Below, piece after piece: positions 1 through 10,509 of a DNA stretch of 64,000 nt. Position 1 is the first letter of the stretch. The number at the start of each line of letters is the position of its first letter. The position numbers and the translations under genes were made by a program. Below the pieces are notes generated by a model. That model did not search any database and was not told the origin of the DNA. It saw nothing but the letters and a program-made list of their open reading frames with translations. The DNA comes from Siphonodentalium dalli (lineage: Eukaryota > Mollusca > Scaphopoda > Gadilida > Siphonodentaliidae): assembly GCA_032622095.1 (NCBI GenBank), contig CP136063.1, positions 265,351,426 to 265,415,425 on the forward strand, given 5' to 3'.

Positions 1-552
1 TCAAATTAGACGGACATCCATATAGAGCTAAAATAACTGACAACGATTTATATGGGGAAGTTACAATGCGTGCTATCATATTGTGAATAGTGATAACGCC
101 GGTACTATGAAACGATGAGCTAACAAAATCTCGCATATTTCACAAAGATCTACTGTTGATTATTGTAGATTGCTTACGGACAAACCTTTGCCTGTGAGGG
201 ATTCACAATATATTGAATCACGCCAAGCCAAAGTTACCAAAGAAATAACCAATCATAAGTTGAGAGGTGATCACTTATCAGAGCTATCCAATCGGTTCAC
301 GAATTGCTAAGTTGATGACCACTTGTCTGCGCAAAGTTAACAAATAAACTGTTCATTTGTAGTGTGTGTCTGTAAGTACAAGTCAGTGTAATAACGAGTA
401 CTACAACCAATTTGGTATCATTGTTTTTACAAATTACAAATTTACAACCATTCAGTTTGTGAAAATAAAATATTATTTTGATGGTATAGCATTATATATA
501 TTGTGACCATCCTATGATTTCAAACTGATCCGCTACTCTTATTATAACACAT
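1..552. other. AT-rich non-coding stretch
   Basis: No open frame, splice-site pair or repeat structure that I can support is visible here. The only recognisable piece is near the right edge (about 500-552), which resembles the segment at about 930-1020. Together these look like parts of an older repeat into which the SINE at 635 was inserted. Confidence 0.4.
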
Positions 553-634
553 CGAGGCAGTAACGTGGCTTCATTTTATCGGGGGGTGTATCGAAGCAGG
601 GACGTGCTAATGGTATCGGTTATAGGAGTGGTGG

Positions 635-919
635 GGGGCCCCGGTGGTCCAGTCGGTCCAGGTGCATTACACCGTCACAGGCCGTCCAGTGTTGACGAAG
701 CTGATTCGAGCCCCGTCATATGGAGGGTGACCGGAATCGTATATCTGGGCAAGTTTATCAGTTGCTTTCCGGGGGGTCGGTGGTTTCTACACGCAGTGGG
801 ACGATTTCTCGGCGAAATCAAGCCTCTGTGTGGTCTTTCCTCCACCCGTAAAATTGACAACGTCGTGTGTGGCCTAGCGGCTAGAACGACGATACACCCT
901 AATAAACCAAACCAAAGCA
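635..919 (+). mobile_element. Full-length tRNA-derived SINE
   Basis: The 285-bp body is flanked by a perfect 13-bp direct repeat, ATAGGAGTGGTGG (622-634 and 920-932), the target-site duplication of a retroposon. The 5' part has an RNA polymerase III type A box (TGGTCCAGTCGGT, about 645) and a B box-like GATTCGAGCCC about 50 bp later, so the head is tRNA-derived. A GC-rich central body containing GGGGGTCGGTGG and CTTTCCTCCACCC follows, then an A-rich 3' tail (AATAAACCAAACC). The open frame over this stretch is incidental. The type is inferred from structure, since I could not compare it with a repeat library. It is much more GC-rich than its surroundings. Confidence 0.8.
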
Positions 920-974
920 ATAGGAGTGGTGGTCATTTTATAATTTCAAACTGCTCCGATATCTTATACTATAT

Positions 975-1080
975 CTAGATAGGGACGTGGCTATATGGGC
1001 TCAGTTTGGCGATGGGGTGTCCATCCTATAATTTCCATATGCACCCTTTGAATAAACAAAATGCCTATAAATTCCACATA
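975..1080 (+). repeat. Left-end fragment of the GGGACGTGGC repeat family
   Basis: This stretch contains GGGACGTGGCTAT followed by a GGGGTGTCCA motif and AATTTCCA. The same order is seen at the left end of the complete hAT-type element at 29373. The right part of the family is absent here, so this is a truncated or decayed copy. Confidence 0.45.
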
Positions 1081-1137
1081 GCGATGGAATCGTATACCAA
1101 GAGTGAAAGTATTTAAATTTTTCTACGCTGATAACAA

Positions 1138-1432
1138 AAGTTAGTCAATATGACTAACATATGTTAGTCAAAGGTTTTTCCTCAGGATGACTGATTTAGT
1201 TCAGACAACATGACTGAGGCATAACATTAATTAAAATAACTAGGGTGATGTTAGTCATAACGACTAAGAAATGGGGATCCAAACGACTAATTAGTCAAAA
1301 TTGCCAGGATTTAGTCATAACTTTTCTTAGTCAATTGGAAGGCGAAAACTAAAGTTGCTGAATTATGTGCAAATAATTCCAATACTTGACCAAATTACTC
1401 AAAATGTTTGTGACTAACACTAAGTTAGTCAT
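1138..1432. promoter_or_regulatory. Cluster of TTAGTCA/TGACTAA motifs
   Basis: Within about 300 bp there are roughly ten copies of TTAGTCA or its complement TGACTAA, plus close variants (TGACTGA, CGACTAA), in both orientations and at irregular spacing. The heptamer is close to the bZIP (AP-1/Maf-type) TGASTCA site. The copies are not part of a regular tandem repeat. A regulatory role is only inferred, because no neighbouring gene is recognisable. A degenerate repeat is the alternative. Confidence 0.3.
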
Positions 1433-1919
1433 ATTTAATGAATATGTCCAACCCAAGGGGGTGGACATCTTACTGTTACAGCTTGAAAATCAGAAGCCAA
1501 CCGGGGTAAACAATTACATTTCACAGAAACAGAAGTTTCTAATTGAGGGATGGGGATACAGTTGGATATCGACGTTGGCGCATCGAAGAGAACATCTTGC
1601 CACGTCACTGTATTTATGCTCTAGTCATTTGTGAAAACTGTGCTTGCATCTTCGTATTCGTGTCCTTTACCGTGACCAAATGCATTCGCGTCGGCGATTG
1701 AAACTCAAATGATAATCCGCCCATGACCATGAGTATCATTTACCTCGCAATGCTTTCTTGAGCGAAAAATCATACTCACATTGGGAACACGCGTCATTTT
1801 TATTTATTGTCATTTATAAACTATACTTGATCAAGACAACAACAACGAAATGTCTCTAACCAATTACCAAAAGGCAGTATTTCTGAAAGAATGTGTCAGG
1901 CATCGTGTTCCCAAGACCA

Positions 1920-2560
1920 CTATCGCCATGTCCCTGTTTATGAGATTTCCATTGATAACACATTTTCATAAGGGGGCTACATCCCTGCGAATCAGATGGT
2001 TATATGCTCCGGTTTAAGGATGTGAAAATCGACAATTTATGTTTGACACCCTATATAGACATTCTAGACAAGTTCCTTAACGTTGTAACTTTCAATAAAT
2101 TGGGTAATTTCAGTAGTTACAAGGAACACATACTGCTACCTCACATCCAAGCTGACCCCCTAAGGTTAGACAATTTCTAAATATAGGCCATTTCAATCCA
2201 AACTTTTGACCAAAGGAGGTAAATATGCAAATGTTGGTCTAAAACAAACACATACCCCCTAATAAATTGTTGGAAAAACAAAATAACAGAACAAGTTCAA
2301 CCTATTTTTGTTGTAAAATTTCCAATTCATGTTGTTTCAGGTATTAAATTTCCAGCTGTTGAACGTGTTGATAAAATGTTTGGGGGGAGAAACATAACCC
2401 AAACCCCTTGTCGCGACGTCCCTGCATGTGGGTTGTACTTGAGATTTCCAGCTGACAAAATATTTTCACGAGGGGGTGAATCGACCCCTTGTCGTCACGT
2501 CCCTGCGTATCATAGATGGATATATTATCCGGGTTAAGGGTGCGAAAACTGAAAAATTAT
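1920..2560. repeat. Remnant of the hAT-type repeat between two direct copies
   Basis: The segment at about 2160-2425 matches the interior and right end of the element at 29373-30485. It shares the motifs about a CCATTTCA stretch, GACCAAA, ATGCAAATGTTGGTC and AATAAATTGTTGGAAAA, and it ends in CGACGTCCCTG. It is flanked by two diverged copies of about 110 bp (about 1930-2045 and 2430-2560) sharing GAGATTTCCA, TTTTCA.AAGGGGG and the CCGG.TTAAGG motif. This looks like an old insertion plus partial duplication. No coding frame is present. Confidence 0.5.
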
Positions 2561-3521
2561 GTTTCATAGTACTCGAACATTCTTTGTGATTGGAGATATT
2601 TGTAAATACAAAGAACACGTACTATTTGTGATTTATGTTTGTAATCGTAGGTTCATAGTATTGGCGGAATGATAAATTGTTATTTCTTACAAACAATTGT
2701 ATATTCTTACAAAGATAAAGTTTCATAGTATTGACCCCAGATGATCATGCCCGATAACCGAATAGGAGATATGAGATATTTTCTAATTTTCTGAATTGTA
2801 CTGTATATCTAGTCACCGTGATGTGACCATGTGCTATTGTACACTCGTCTTGTCTCATTTATAGGCAGGAATTATCATTTATTTATCTGTATTTATTTAT
2901 ACTTATTCAAACTTATTTATACAGAGAGCGACTTAGGTAAAGTTCAATTTGAGAATCGTTTAGACAACAATATTTCGGCCTTTTGGCGACAGATGTTCCG
3001 AGTAAGAGTTCTGGGTTTCTACAGCAGTCATTTCGTGGTATTCGTTGTTAGTTCTACCCACTAAATATTGATTTCCGAGAGAAGTTCAATATATAATCTG
3101 GATTCACGATTATATAGCTATTGGTATTCAACATGAATAACAAGTGTCACGTGATGTTAGTATTGTATTTCAAAACGAGTATACAAATTTAATCGAAGGG
3201 GTTGATCATAAGATTAAATAACGAAGATATTAAGAAATTCTAAGAAAATAAAAAAAATATTAAAGAGCGTTAGCTGAAATTAACTTATGTACGACAAACG
3301 TTGATCAATTGTGATGGTGTACACTGTTTCAGACAAATTCGCTATTTCATCGGAAGGATGTTCTATATTGGGTTAATCACCATTCCGATTAACTCATCTC
3401 GAAATGCAATCCTAACACCACGTGGCACCTGTTACTACTGCGGATTGAATACCAATCGCTATCTAATCTTTCCCTATTCAAATGCGTGCTTATTAGGCGA
3501 GCATATAGTTACACGTATACA
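2561..3521. other. AT-rich non-coding stretch
   Basis: Only short open frames occur (at 2831 and 3301), without splice context, codon bias or recognisable motifs. I see no gene or structured repeat here apart from a few ATTTATTTAT-type simple runs near 2876. Confidence 0.4.
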
Positions 3522-3730
3522 GTAATGCTCTAAGTAATCGACTTCTTAACCACCGCAGAATTATGGGTAACTTTTCAGGATTTAGTCGGAAATATGGCTT
3601 GTTGCCATTCATCGGAAAGCTCTCCCGAGAGCTTTCCGATGAATGGCAACAAGCCATATTTCCGACTAAATCCTGAAAAGTTACCCATAATTTCTGCTGT
3701 GGTTAAGAAGTCGATTACTTAGAGCATTAC
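3522..3730. repeat. 209-bp near-perfect palindrome
   Basis: Two arms of about 104 nt are reverse complements with about one substitution and one single-base indel, separated by a central CC (GCTCTC-CC-GAGAGC near 3626). The outer ends read GTAATGCTCTAAG and CTTAGAGCATTAC. There are no open frames or other features inside. It may be a small inverted-repeat transposon or a recent inverted duplication. The near identity of the arms argues for a recent origin or for arm-to-arm gene conversion. Confidence 0.85.
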
Positions 3731-5079
3731 AATACATTGCACATATATGATATATGGTTGGTATATCTGAACAAACGTGCCCCTGACTAAGTTGTTTAAG
3801 TCAGTTGACTTAGTCTCTGTACGCAATGTTCTGTCGCCACCAATAAACTGAACATCGTGGTATGGCCTATGTTAGCAATTGAAACCCGGACAAATGAAAT
3901 ATGTCAATAAATACATGTACATATGCTATCAAGTAACACACAGCATTCCAAACTTACGAATCAAACAATTAAGTTAAACAAAGAGCATCAAAATTCGTCC
4001 GGCAAGCAAATAACCAACGCGGTCAGTCGCAATCTGGGCGTTGTATGAGCAGCCAACGCTTGACCCGGTTTTGAATTGCCTTTATTGTATACATTACACG
4101 GCATAAGAAAGATCGTCGCCAATTAACGTGGGTGGAAAACATTCCTCGCGAGATTGTAACCAAACTCACCACAAACACTCTTATTAAACTGGCTTTGATC
4201 TCTGGTGATGATTACCATAACAGTTCTTTTCTGTATGACATACAATTTACAAGAAAACCATAGTCAGAAATGGTAACGCCCTCAAAGATCGTATTATTAG
4301 ACATATATAACATATATAACATATATAACATATATAACATATAAAATATATTCATTTCATGAATGCACCACCTCAGAATTCCGTTAACACAACTAATCCT
4401 TCAAATTATTACAACAACTACGGCTTATCACTGAAGGTTTCTCATTCACCACACCAGAAAGCCTCTAAATGCGGACCAAAAATCTACTCGTCGGATTAAA
4501 TACAACCCGATACTTCGCAATACGACCGCTTGTCTACATTCCTTTTAATAAGTCAATTATAAACAATAGAGACGTGAATTTGTTTTTTATTCCTTAGTCA
4601 CCTTTGGACTGAAAAAAAAGTTGTCGATGTTGAAAAAGTTGGTGGAAAAGACTTAGTGACGCTGCTGGTGCCGAAAAATATCGGGACTTGGGGGAAAATC
4701 ACTCCAATTTATATTGTCGGTCCGAGCAACGCTCGGACTACTTTTCGACACTTTTTCATCGTCGACCCAACTTTTTTTCAAATTCGATCCTGCTCGACCC
4801 AACTTTTTTCGGCTCGAAATGTTTTGTCGAGGTGGCTAACAATGATTCTGGAGATATCCCGACTTACCCTATTTTCGAGCCATATTTTTAGTTTCGACCC
4901 TAAAACATTTCGGAAAATTGTTTCATCCCACACTGAGGACGTTCCCAGAGTCATTTCCTCCAAATCCCAATATGTTTCGATCCGAGCAGCGGTTGGGAAA
5001 TGAACAGAGTTAATAATCAAGAACCAGGTGCGAAATATTATATTGGCAGTAATACTGCCGAGAGAGGCGGATATATGGT

Positions 5080-5080
<1 letters not shown>
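3731..5080. other. Non-coding stretch with short AT microsatellite
   Basis: An ACATATATA-type microsatellite lies at about 4302-4342. From 4610 to 4980 there are imperfect repeats of CGACCCAACTTTTTT and CCGAGCA(A/G)CGGTTGGG-like words, which produce unrelated open frames on both strands. No recognisable protein family or splice-flanked exon is present. Confidence 0.4.

Positions 5081-5168
<88 letters not shown>
5081..5168. repeat. (GA)n microsatellite
   Basis: An uninterrupted run of about 43 GA dinucleotides. It encodes poly-Arg-Glu or poly-Leu-Ser in the overlapping open frames, which are artefacts of the repeat. Confidence 0.95.
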
Positions 5169-5172
<4 letters not shown>

Positions 5173-5384
5173 ATGGAGAAAAGAGAGGGAATCTGCTTAG
5201 ACTGCTTGCTATGACATGGGAAGAGTCGTCTGCCTTAAATATATAAACATTTAATGAATGAGCATATACATTTATTAGCATTCCAGTATTTTGCCCCATG
5301 GCCAGGTTCCTTAGTTAGTTGGCTCCTTCAACTCCATGCCGCGACGTCATTGAATGATTACATCGTTGCATGTGTAGTAGATGC

Positions 5385-5700
5385 TTTAAAATAATCTAAT
5401 TTACATACGCATATCAACTACATACCCTTATAATAATCTAATTTACATACGCATATCAACTACATACCCTTATAATAATCTGATCTTCTGAGTATCAAAC
5501 CTTCGGAGTATCGGACATTCGGTCTATTGGCATTCGGGGTATCGGACATTCGGATTATCGGACCTTCGGAGTATTGGGTCTTCGGACTATATGACGAACT
5601 TCGGAGTATTGGACCTTCGTAATATGGGACCTTCGGAGTATTGGACCTTCGTAATATGGGACCTTCTGACTATTGTGGGACCTTCGGCGTTCTGAGTTCA
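5385..5700. repeat. Short tandem repeats, 42-bp pair and CTTCGGAGTAT words
   Basis: A unit of about 42 bp containing AATAATCTAATTTACATACG occurs twice in tandem (about 5391-5480). It is followed by a degenerate array of 16-21-bp units built around GGACCTTCGGAGTATYGGAC (about 5490-5695). No coding signal is visible. Confidence 0.7.
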
Positions 5701-6364
5701 AAGACAATTCAACTTTATCTTATTTATTTTACTCTTTGCATGACTAAATCATTTGGCACACCCAAACAGACCACAATCCTAATCTGATCATTACTAAATT
5801 TCATACGGATGACCTCTAGAGGGGAGTCAATCTGCAAAACAGAGTTAAACCCTCTCGCTACGCGATGCCCGAACGCTGCCATGGTTGCATCGGCAGGTAC
5901 ACGATTTAACTTAAGGATCTCGTGAACCCACAGACACAACCAAACATCCAATACGGTCACACACCCACTGCAATACATATAAAAACTGTATCAGAGGTCA
6001 TGTCCGCGAATAGAATGGACTTCACATTGAAGTGTCACGAATAAGTATTTACCATCCATGTGTCACACCCTGTTATTTTCCCCACCTGTCACGAACATTA
6101 GGTTTGTGTTATTTTCATCTCGGAATTCCATTCGACAGGAAATATCGTATGTTTATAGGAGATGCGTACATTGACTGAAGTCGTGTGACCTGCATTCACA
6201 CACACGCCGTAATTCGTCGCGTTCCATAGACAAACCACTCTGTGTGATGTGACAACTTTCTGACAAATCTAACCACAATTACAACTACTACAACTGAGAA
6301 AAAATACTTTATACGCGAAAACAAGCATTTGTGATGTGGCGGCCAGACTAATTAATGGGTTCAT

Positions 6365-6532
6365 ATTCATAATCTGACATATCAGAATAATAATCAGATA
6401 TATCAGATTGAGTAATCTGATAAAGTAATCTGATATATCAGAATAAGTAACCTGACATGTCAGAATAATAATCTGATATATCATATTAGTAATCCGATGT
6501 ATCATATTGAGTAATCTGATTGATCAGAATAC
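6365..6532. repeat. Degenerate array of palindromic TGATATATCA units
   Basis: About nine units of 17-20 bp centre on the self-complementary word TGATATATCAGAAT or variants, such as TGACATGTCAGAAT. The units run head to tail and are AT-rich. A short AT microsatellite follows at about 6540. Confidence 0.7.
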
Positions 6533-6539
6533 TCCTCAA

Positions 6540-7505
6540 ATATATATATATATAACAAATGCCAATGACTGGCAAGATCTAAAACATATATGTGTAAAAA
6601 GCATTAGTTTCATTAAAGCGTGGCAACTACGTATACGGCGGCGTGTATTGAACCGTCACCTCCTCTTATCGAACCGTCACCTCCTCTTCAGTTATTAATC
6701 TCAGAGTACCCGTTACTCTTGCATTTCTTCTCGGATTTCAAAAATCCTGTCCGATATGGGTTTGTTTTCGTTCAGGGAATCCATATACTTAAATAAATGA
6801 ATGTCAATCAAAACTTCTTCTTTTTTTTTGCGAAAATTTTGCCCCCACCTTAGTGTCAAAATATATGCTCGACCCTGTCCAATTTTCTTTCTCGGACTAA
6901 ACTGACAACGATCAACACGACTGTGAAAACCAAATTTAGTTATATATATATATATCTTTTTTCAGTCCCGTGATTCCCGTGTAGCACTTATTACTGAAAT
7001 TAATGCACTTCGTGACAAATTTAGAACGGATGCTGTTCTTAGATCAAATATTTAATGAATGGATAAACATCACGTTAATTATTAATCGATTCAGACCACC
7101 CGGAGTAAGTGGTCAAATAACGCACGTCGTCGAAATCAGCCAATACGCCAAATATCAGATATAAACAATATCTAATCGGGGTTCGTATGTATATGTCTAT
7201 GTATATATATATGTGTATATGTATATATAGCTATATATGTATATGTATGTATATGTATGTATATATATCACTATTGGTGTGAGTCGATCGACAGATAGAC
7301 TCGTGATTTTAAAAATGAATTTATTACTTATATAATCCATATGTAGTATGATGCCAAAATGCTTGTTGAAATATCTTATGTATATAGTGTATATATGTTC
7401 GTGTATGTTCCACCTTAAATGGTGGCTTTATGCATTAAACAATTCAATTCAAATTCGATTGTTATTCAATCTGAAAAACTATATGCCAAATACGTCAGAG
7501 TCAGA
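6540..7505. other. AT-rich stretch with TATATG microsatellites
   Basis: Contains simple TATATATA/GTATATG runs (6539-6555, 6942-6956 and about 7188-7270) in otherwise unremarkable AT-rich DNA. No exon or transposon end is recognised. Confidence 0.5.
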
Positions 7506-7820
7506 TCTATATATCATGTGTGGTCTATATAATCTATATATCATGTGTGGTCTATATAATCTATATATCATGTGTGGTCTATATAATCTATATATCATGT
7601 GTGGTCTATATAATCTATATATCATGTGTGGTCTATATAATCTATATATCATGTGTGGTCTATATAATCTATATATCATGTGTGGTCTATATAATCTATA
7701 TATCATGTGTGGTCTATATAATCTATATATCATGTGTGGTCTATATAATCTATATATCATGTGTGGTCTATATAATCTATATATCATCTGTGGTCTATAT
7801 AATCTATATATCATGTGGTC
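7506..7820. repeat. 27-bp minisatellite, about 12 copies
   Basis: Unit CTATATATCATGTGTGGTCT plus ATATAAT, repeated head to tail and nearly identical, with one ATCTGTGG variant near the 3' end and a shortened last unit. Because 27 is divisible by three, several frames stay open across the array. Those frames are not genes. Confidence 0.95.
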
Positions 7821-9260
7821 TTACTCTGGAAAGCTCATTGGTCGTTGTAGTCTGTTTCATCCGTTTTACCCAAGACTCTGTCCGTTGCACCACTAAATTG
7901 TTTGTTTTCATGTTTGTTTGTTTTTGTTGTTGTTGTTTGTTTTTGTGTGTGTGTGCATATTAGCATATCGTCACTTCTATGTTCAGTATGTCGTGTTGAA
8001 GCTGCCATAAGACAATCAAATGTTAGACTTAGGATTGTCCCATCATCTTTGTATGGTTTCAAAAACAAATTACCGCTGGAAGTTTTCTGAATGAATCATT
8101 GTTTTGTGTTTGTTTGGTAACTATATGTTATTTGATCCAATATAGCGTCATATTTCATTTTAAGTTGCCATTTGTGTGGCCGTCTTTGGCTTACACTTGT
8201 ATAATATGGTCCGGAGCGCCCTCGAACGGAGAGCATATATTTGTTATATTTCTATATACATCCACATACAGTAGTTATCTTGGGTTACACTTGCATGCAG
8301 ACCTGTAACTGTCATACTTTAGTTTTCCCTGCGTTGATAAAGCCATGTGCTTGGTGGTCAGCTGATCAGATCTAGACTCAATGACCTCACACCACCATCA
8401 AGTCTTGTACATTCTTCCATAGCAACTCTAACATTATAATGCCAACCCCACAAACCTGTGTTAAAATGTGGACTGAACCTGAGTTGTAGTGGAAAATTCC
8501 GTTTGTTTGATGGAATAATGTGTTAAAGGGGGTGATGTTACATTAAATGTAATAAATACATAACCACAGAAGTGATTTTGTTTTTCCATTGAGGGGTAAT
8601 TCTGAATAAATAGATGGATTTTACAACATGACACCATAGACGACCGGAATCCGCTGAGAAAAAACTTTATACCCGAAACACCCATTAACTAAACTCGGGT
8701 TTTACATGGCTGCCGGATTACATGCTCGTCGGATGAATAATGTGATGAGAGCTTCATTCAGAAGATTCTCAGTGTGATATAAGGCAAATTATAAACATAT
8801 ATAGGTTTTAAATAGGTTCATAACTAGGGACTTAGAGATTAATGGCAATCACTGAGAATACTCTTATACTGAATAAGAATCAACACAGAACAATATAGGA
8901 ACCGAACAAAAAGGGGCCGATTCGTTATATCCTGTTTAAACCTTCGAGTTTAAACCGGGTTTGAACCTACGTTAGACCGGATTCGCCATCTTCAGATTAA
9001 ATCCGGTTGAAGGAAACCGCTTGGTTTAAGTCGCAGTCTGGCGGCTTAAACAATAATAGTTAAAACAAGAGATCTAATGTTTAGACGGATTCGTCAACTT
9101 CGTCGCCTTGTATCGTTACACAATTATCAAGCCTTTTAAACATAACCTTAGATTTGGTCATGTGTTTGAGACTCAACATAAATATTTTCAAGTCTAAAAA
9201 GATATCATTCGAACCAAACGTTTAAATGATATCACCAAGCAATTCTCCACTGATCCTCAC
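7821..9260. other. Non-coding stretch, no recognised feature
   Basis: A GTTT/GTTGTT-rich run lies at about 7897-7950. Several open frames of 60-77 codons occur on both strands, but none has a recognisable motif, a convincing start or paired splice sites. Confidence 0.35.
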
Positions 9261-9770
9261 CAGGGTTCGCGCTGCCACTTGCCAAATTTGTCAATGGCAA
9301 AAGTAATTCACATTTGGCAAAAAATATTTTTATTTGGCAAAAGTTTTGGCAAGTCACTATTTAATTCCTCAAGACAGTTGACAAATATTGGTCAATCAGT
9401 AACATTCATTTCAGGAAACTTTAACAATATAATTATATCAGTGGTGTTTTATATGGTTCAGGAAAAGCTAACACCTTGATTAAGATGCAGTTAAACTGAT
9501 GGCATTTAGTATCGATGGGTGGAGAGATTACTCGTTTTTAGTGTGGTGGTGTTTACATAGCTAATCCTCTTGTGGTTTGCCCTTCCGATGAAGCAACCCT
9601 GCTATCATTTATGGTTCCGTGAATGGTTTATTTTTGTATGATAAACCACAATAGAGATGCGATTATAATTATTAACTAGCGGCTTTCCTGTCGATGTCAA
9701 TGTTGCAGAAAATGGTACTATCGGGGATAGTATTTGGCAAATTCTAAAAGAACAGTAAATATTGGTCCAG
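9261..9770 (+). repeat. Dispersed TTTGGCAAA-rich repeat, copy 1
   Basis: This segment is a close copy of 13802-14394. It opens with CAGGGTTCGCGCTGCCACTT and repeats the words TTTGGCAAA and TTGCCAAAT several times in its first 100 bp and again near its end. Relative to the other copy it lacks two internal blocks (about 55 bp and about 50 bp). The short open frame beginning at the repeated ATGCCAAAT-like word is conserved between copies only because the DNA is. Confidence 0.75.
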
Positions 9771-10504
9771 CGCGGACCATCGACATGGATATCGAACGCA
9801 TAAATTTCAGCTAGAATAAACGATAATGGACTACACGTAGGACACTGTTGTGTAAACAATATTTATTCCCAATACAAAACAAATTAATATTTTAACAAAA
9901 TGCAATTGGATGATTATGGGTGATTGGAATGGGATGAGACAACCCTATTGTAGCTTTTTTGTAAGTCCCCTCCCAGATCGCTCAAATTTCCAGAACGACG
10001 TAAAGCCGTTCGGGGCGAGTCAGGTGGGAATTTTTGCTGGTTTGTTACTTTAGATAACTCAGTGGTGAATTTAATATTGATATAACACTCAACAACAGAT
10101 AGCAAGAGATAAGATAATAAGTCGTGGTAGGACACTGTTGAGAAACCACAGCAAGTGCTACCCTTTATGATGTAACGTTGAATCAGAAGCAACTCTTCAA
10201 GCAAGGTCAGATTCCCAACCAGTGTATAATCTCACACAACAGCCAGCAGATTATTCGCACTCAATCAAAATCCCATGTACAGCCAACAAGATATATAATC
10301 ATCTCACTCTCATTTCTCACTTCCCTTTCATCATATTCTTTTCCATATGACAACAACCATACTCTTCCAACCTACTCCCACATCACCCAAATCATTCCAT
10401 GAAACTAAAACACATATATATCAACCCGGCCCACCCTGTGGGTATACTAATATACGCTATAAAACGTCCAAAATCTTAAACATGAAGTCCCCATTTATTT
10501 GAAA
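9771..10504. other. Non-coding stretch
   Basis: No feature is recognised. There is a pyrimidine-rich segment around 10290-10390 and an open frame of 96 codons on the minus strand (9914-10204) without family motifs. Confidence 0.3.
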
Positions 10505-10509
10505 CAACA

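Noticed and set aside
565-978. 137-codon open frame with Gly/Pro-rich start
   Set aside because: The frame covers the tRNA-derived SINE and its older host repeat. The SINE boundaries are set by a target duplication.
4778-5299. 173-codon frame with a poly-Leu-Ser stretch
   Set aside because: It exists because of the (GA)n microsatellite; the flanks show no domain or splice context.
5724-5978. 84-codon minus-strand frame with a TTTTGCAG acceptor-like site and AATAAA overlapping the stop
   Set aside because: No recognisable domain and no partner exon. The evidence is too thin to call a gene.
7348-7963. Open frames of 111-182 codons encoding 9-residue repeats
   Set aside because: Artefact of the 27-bp minisatellite; frames are open on both strands.
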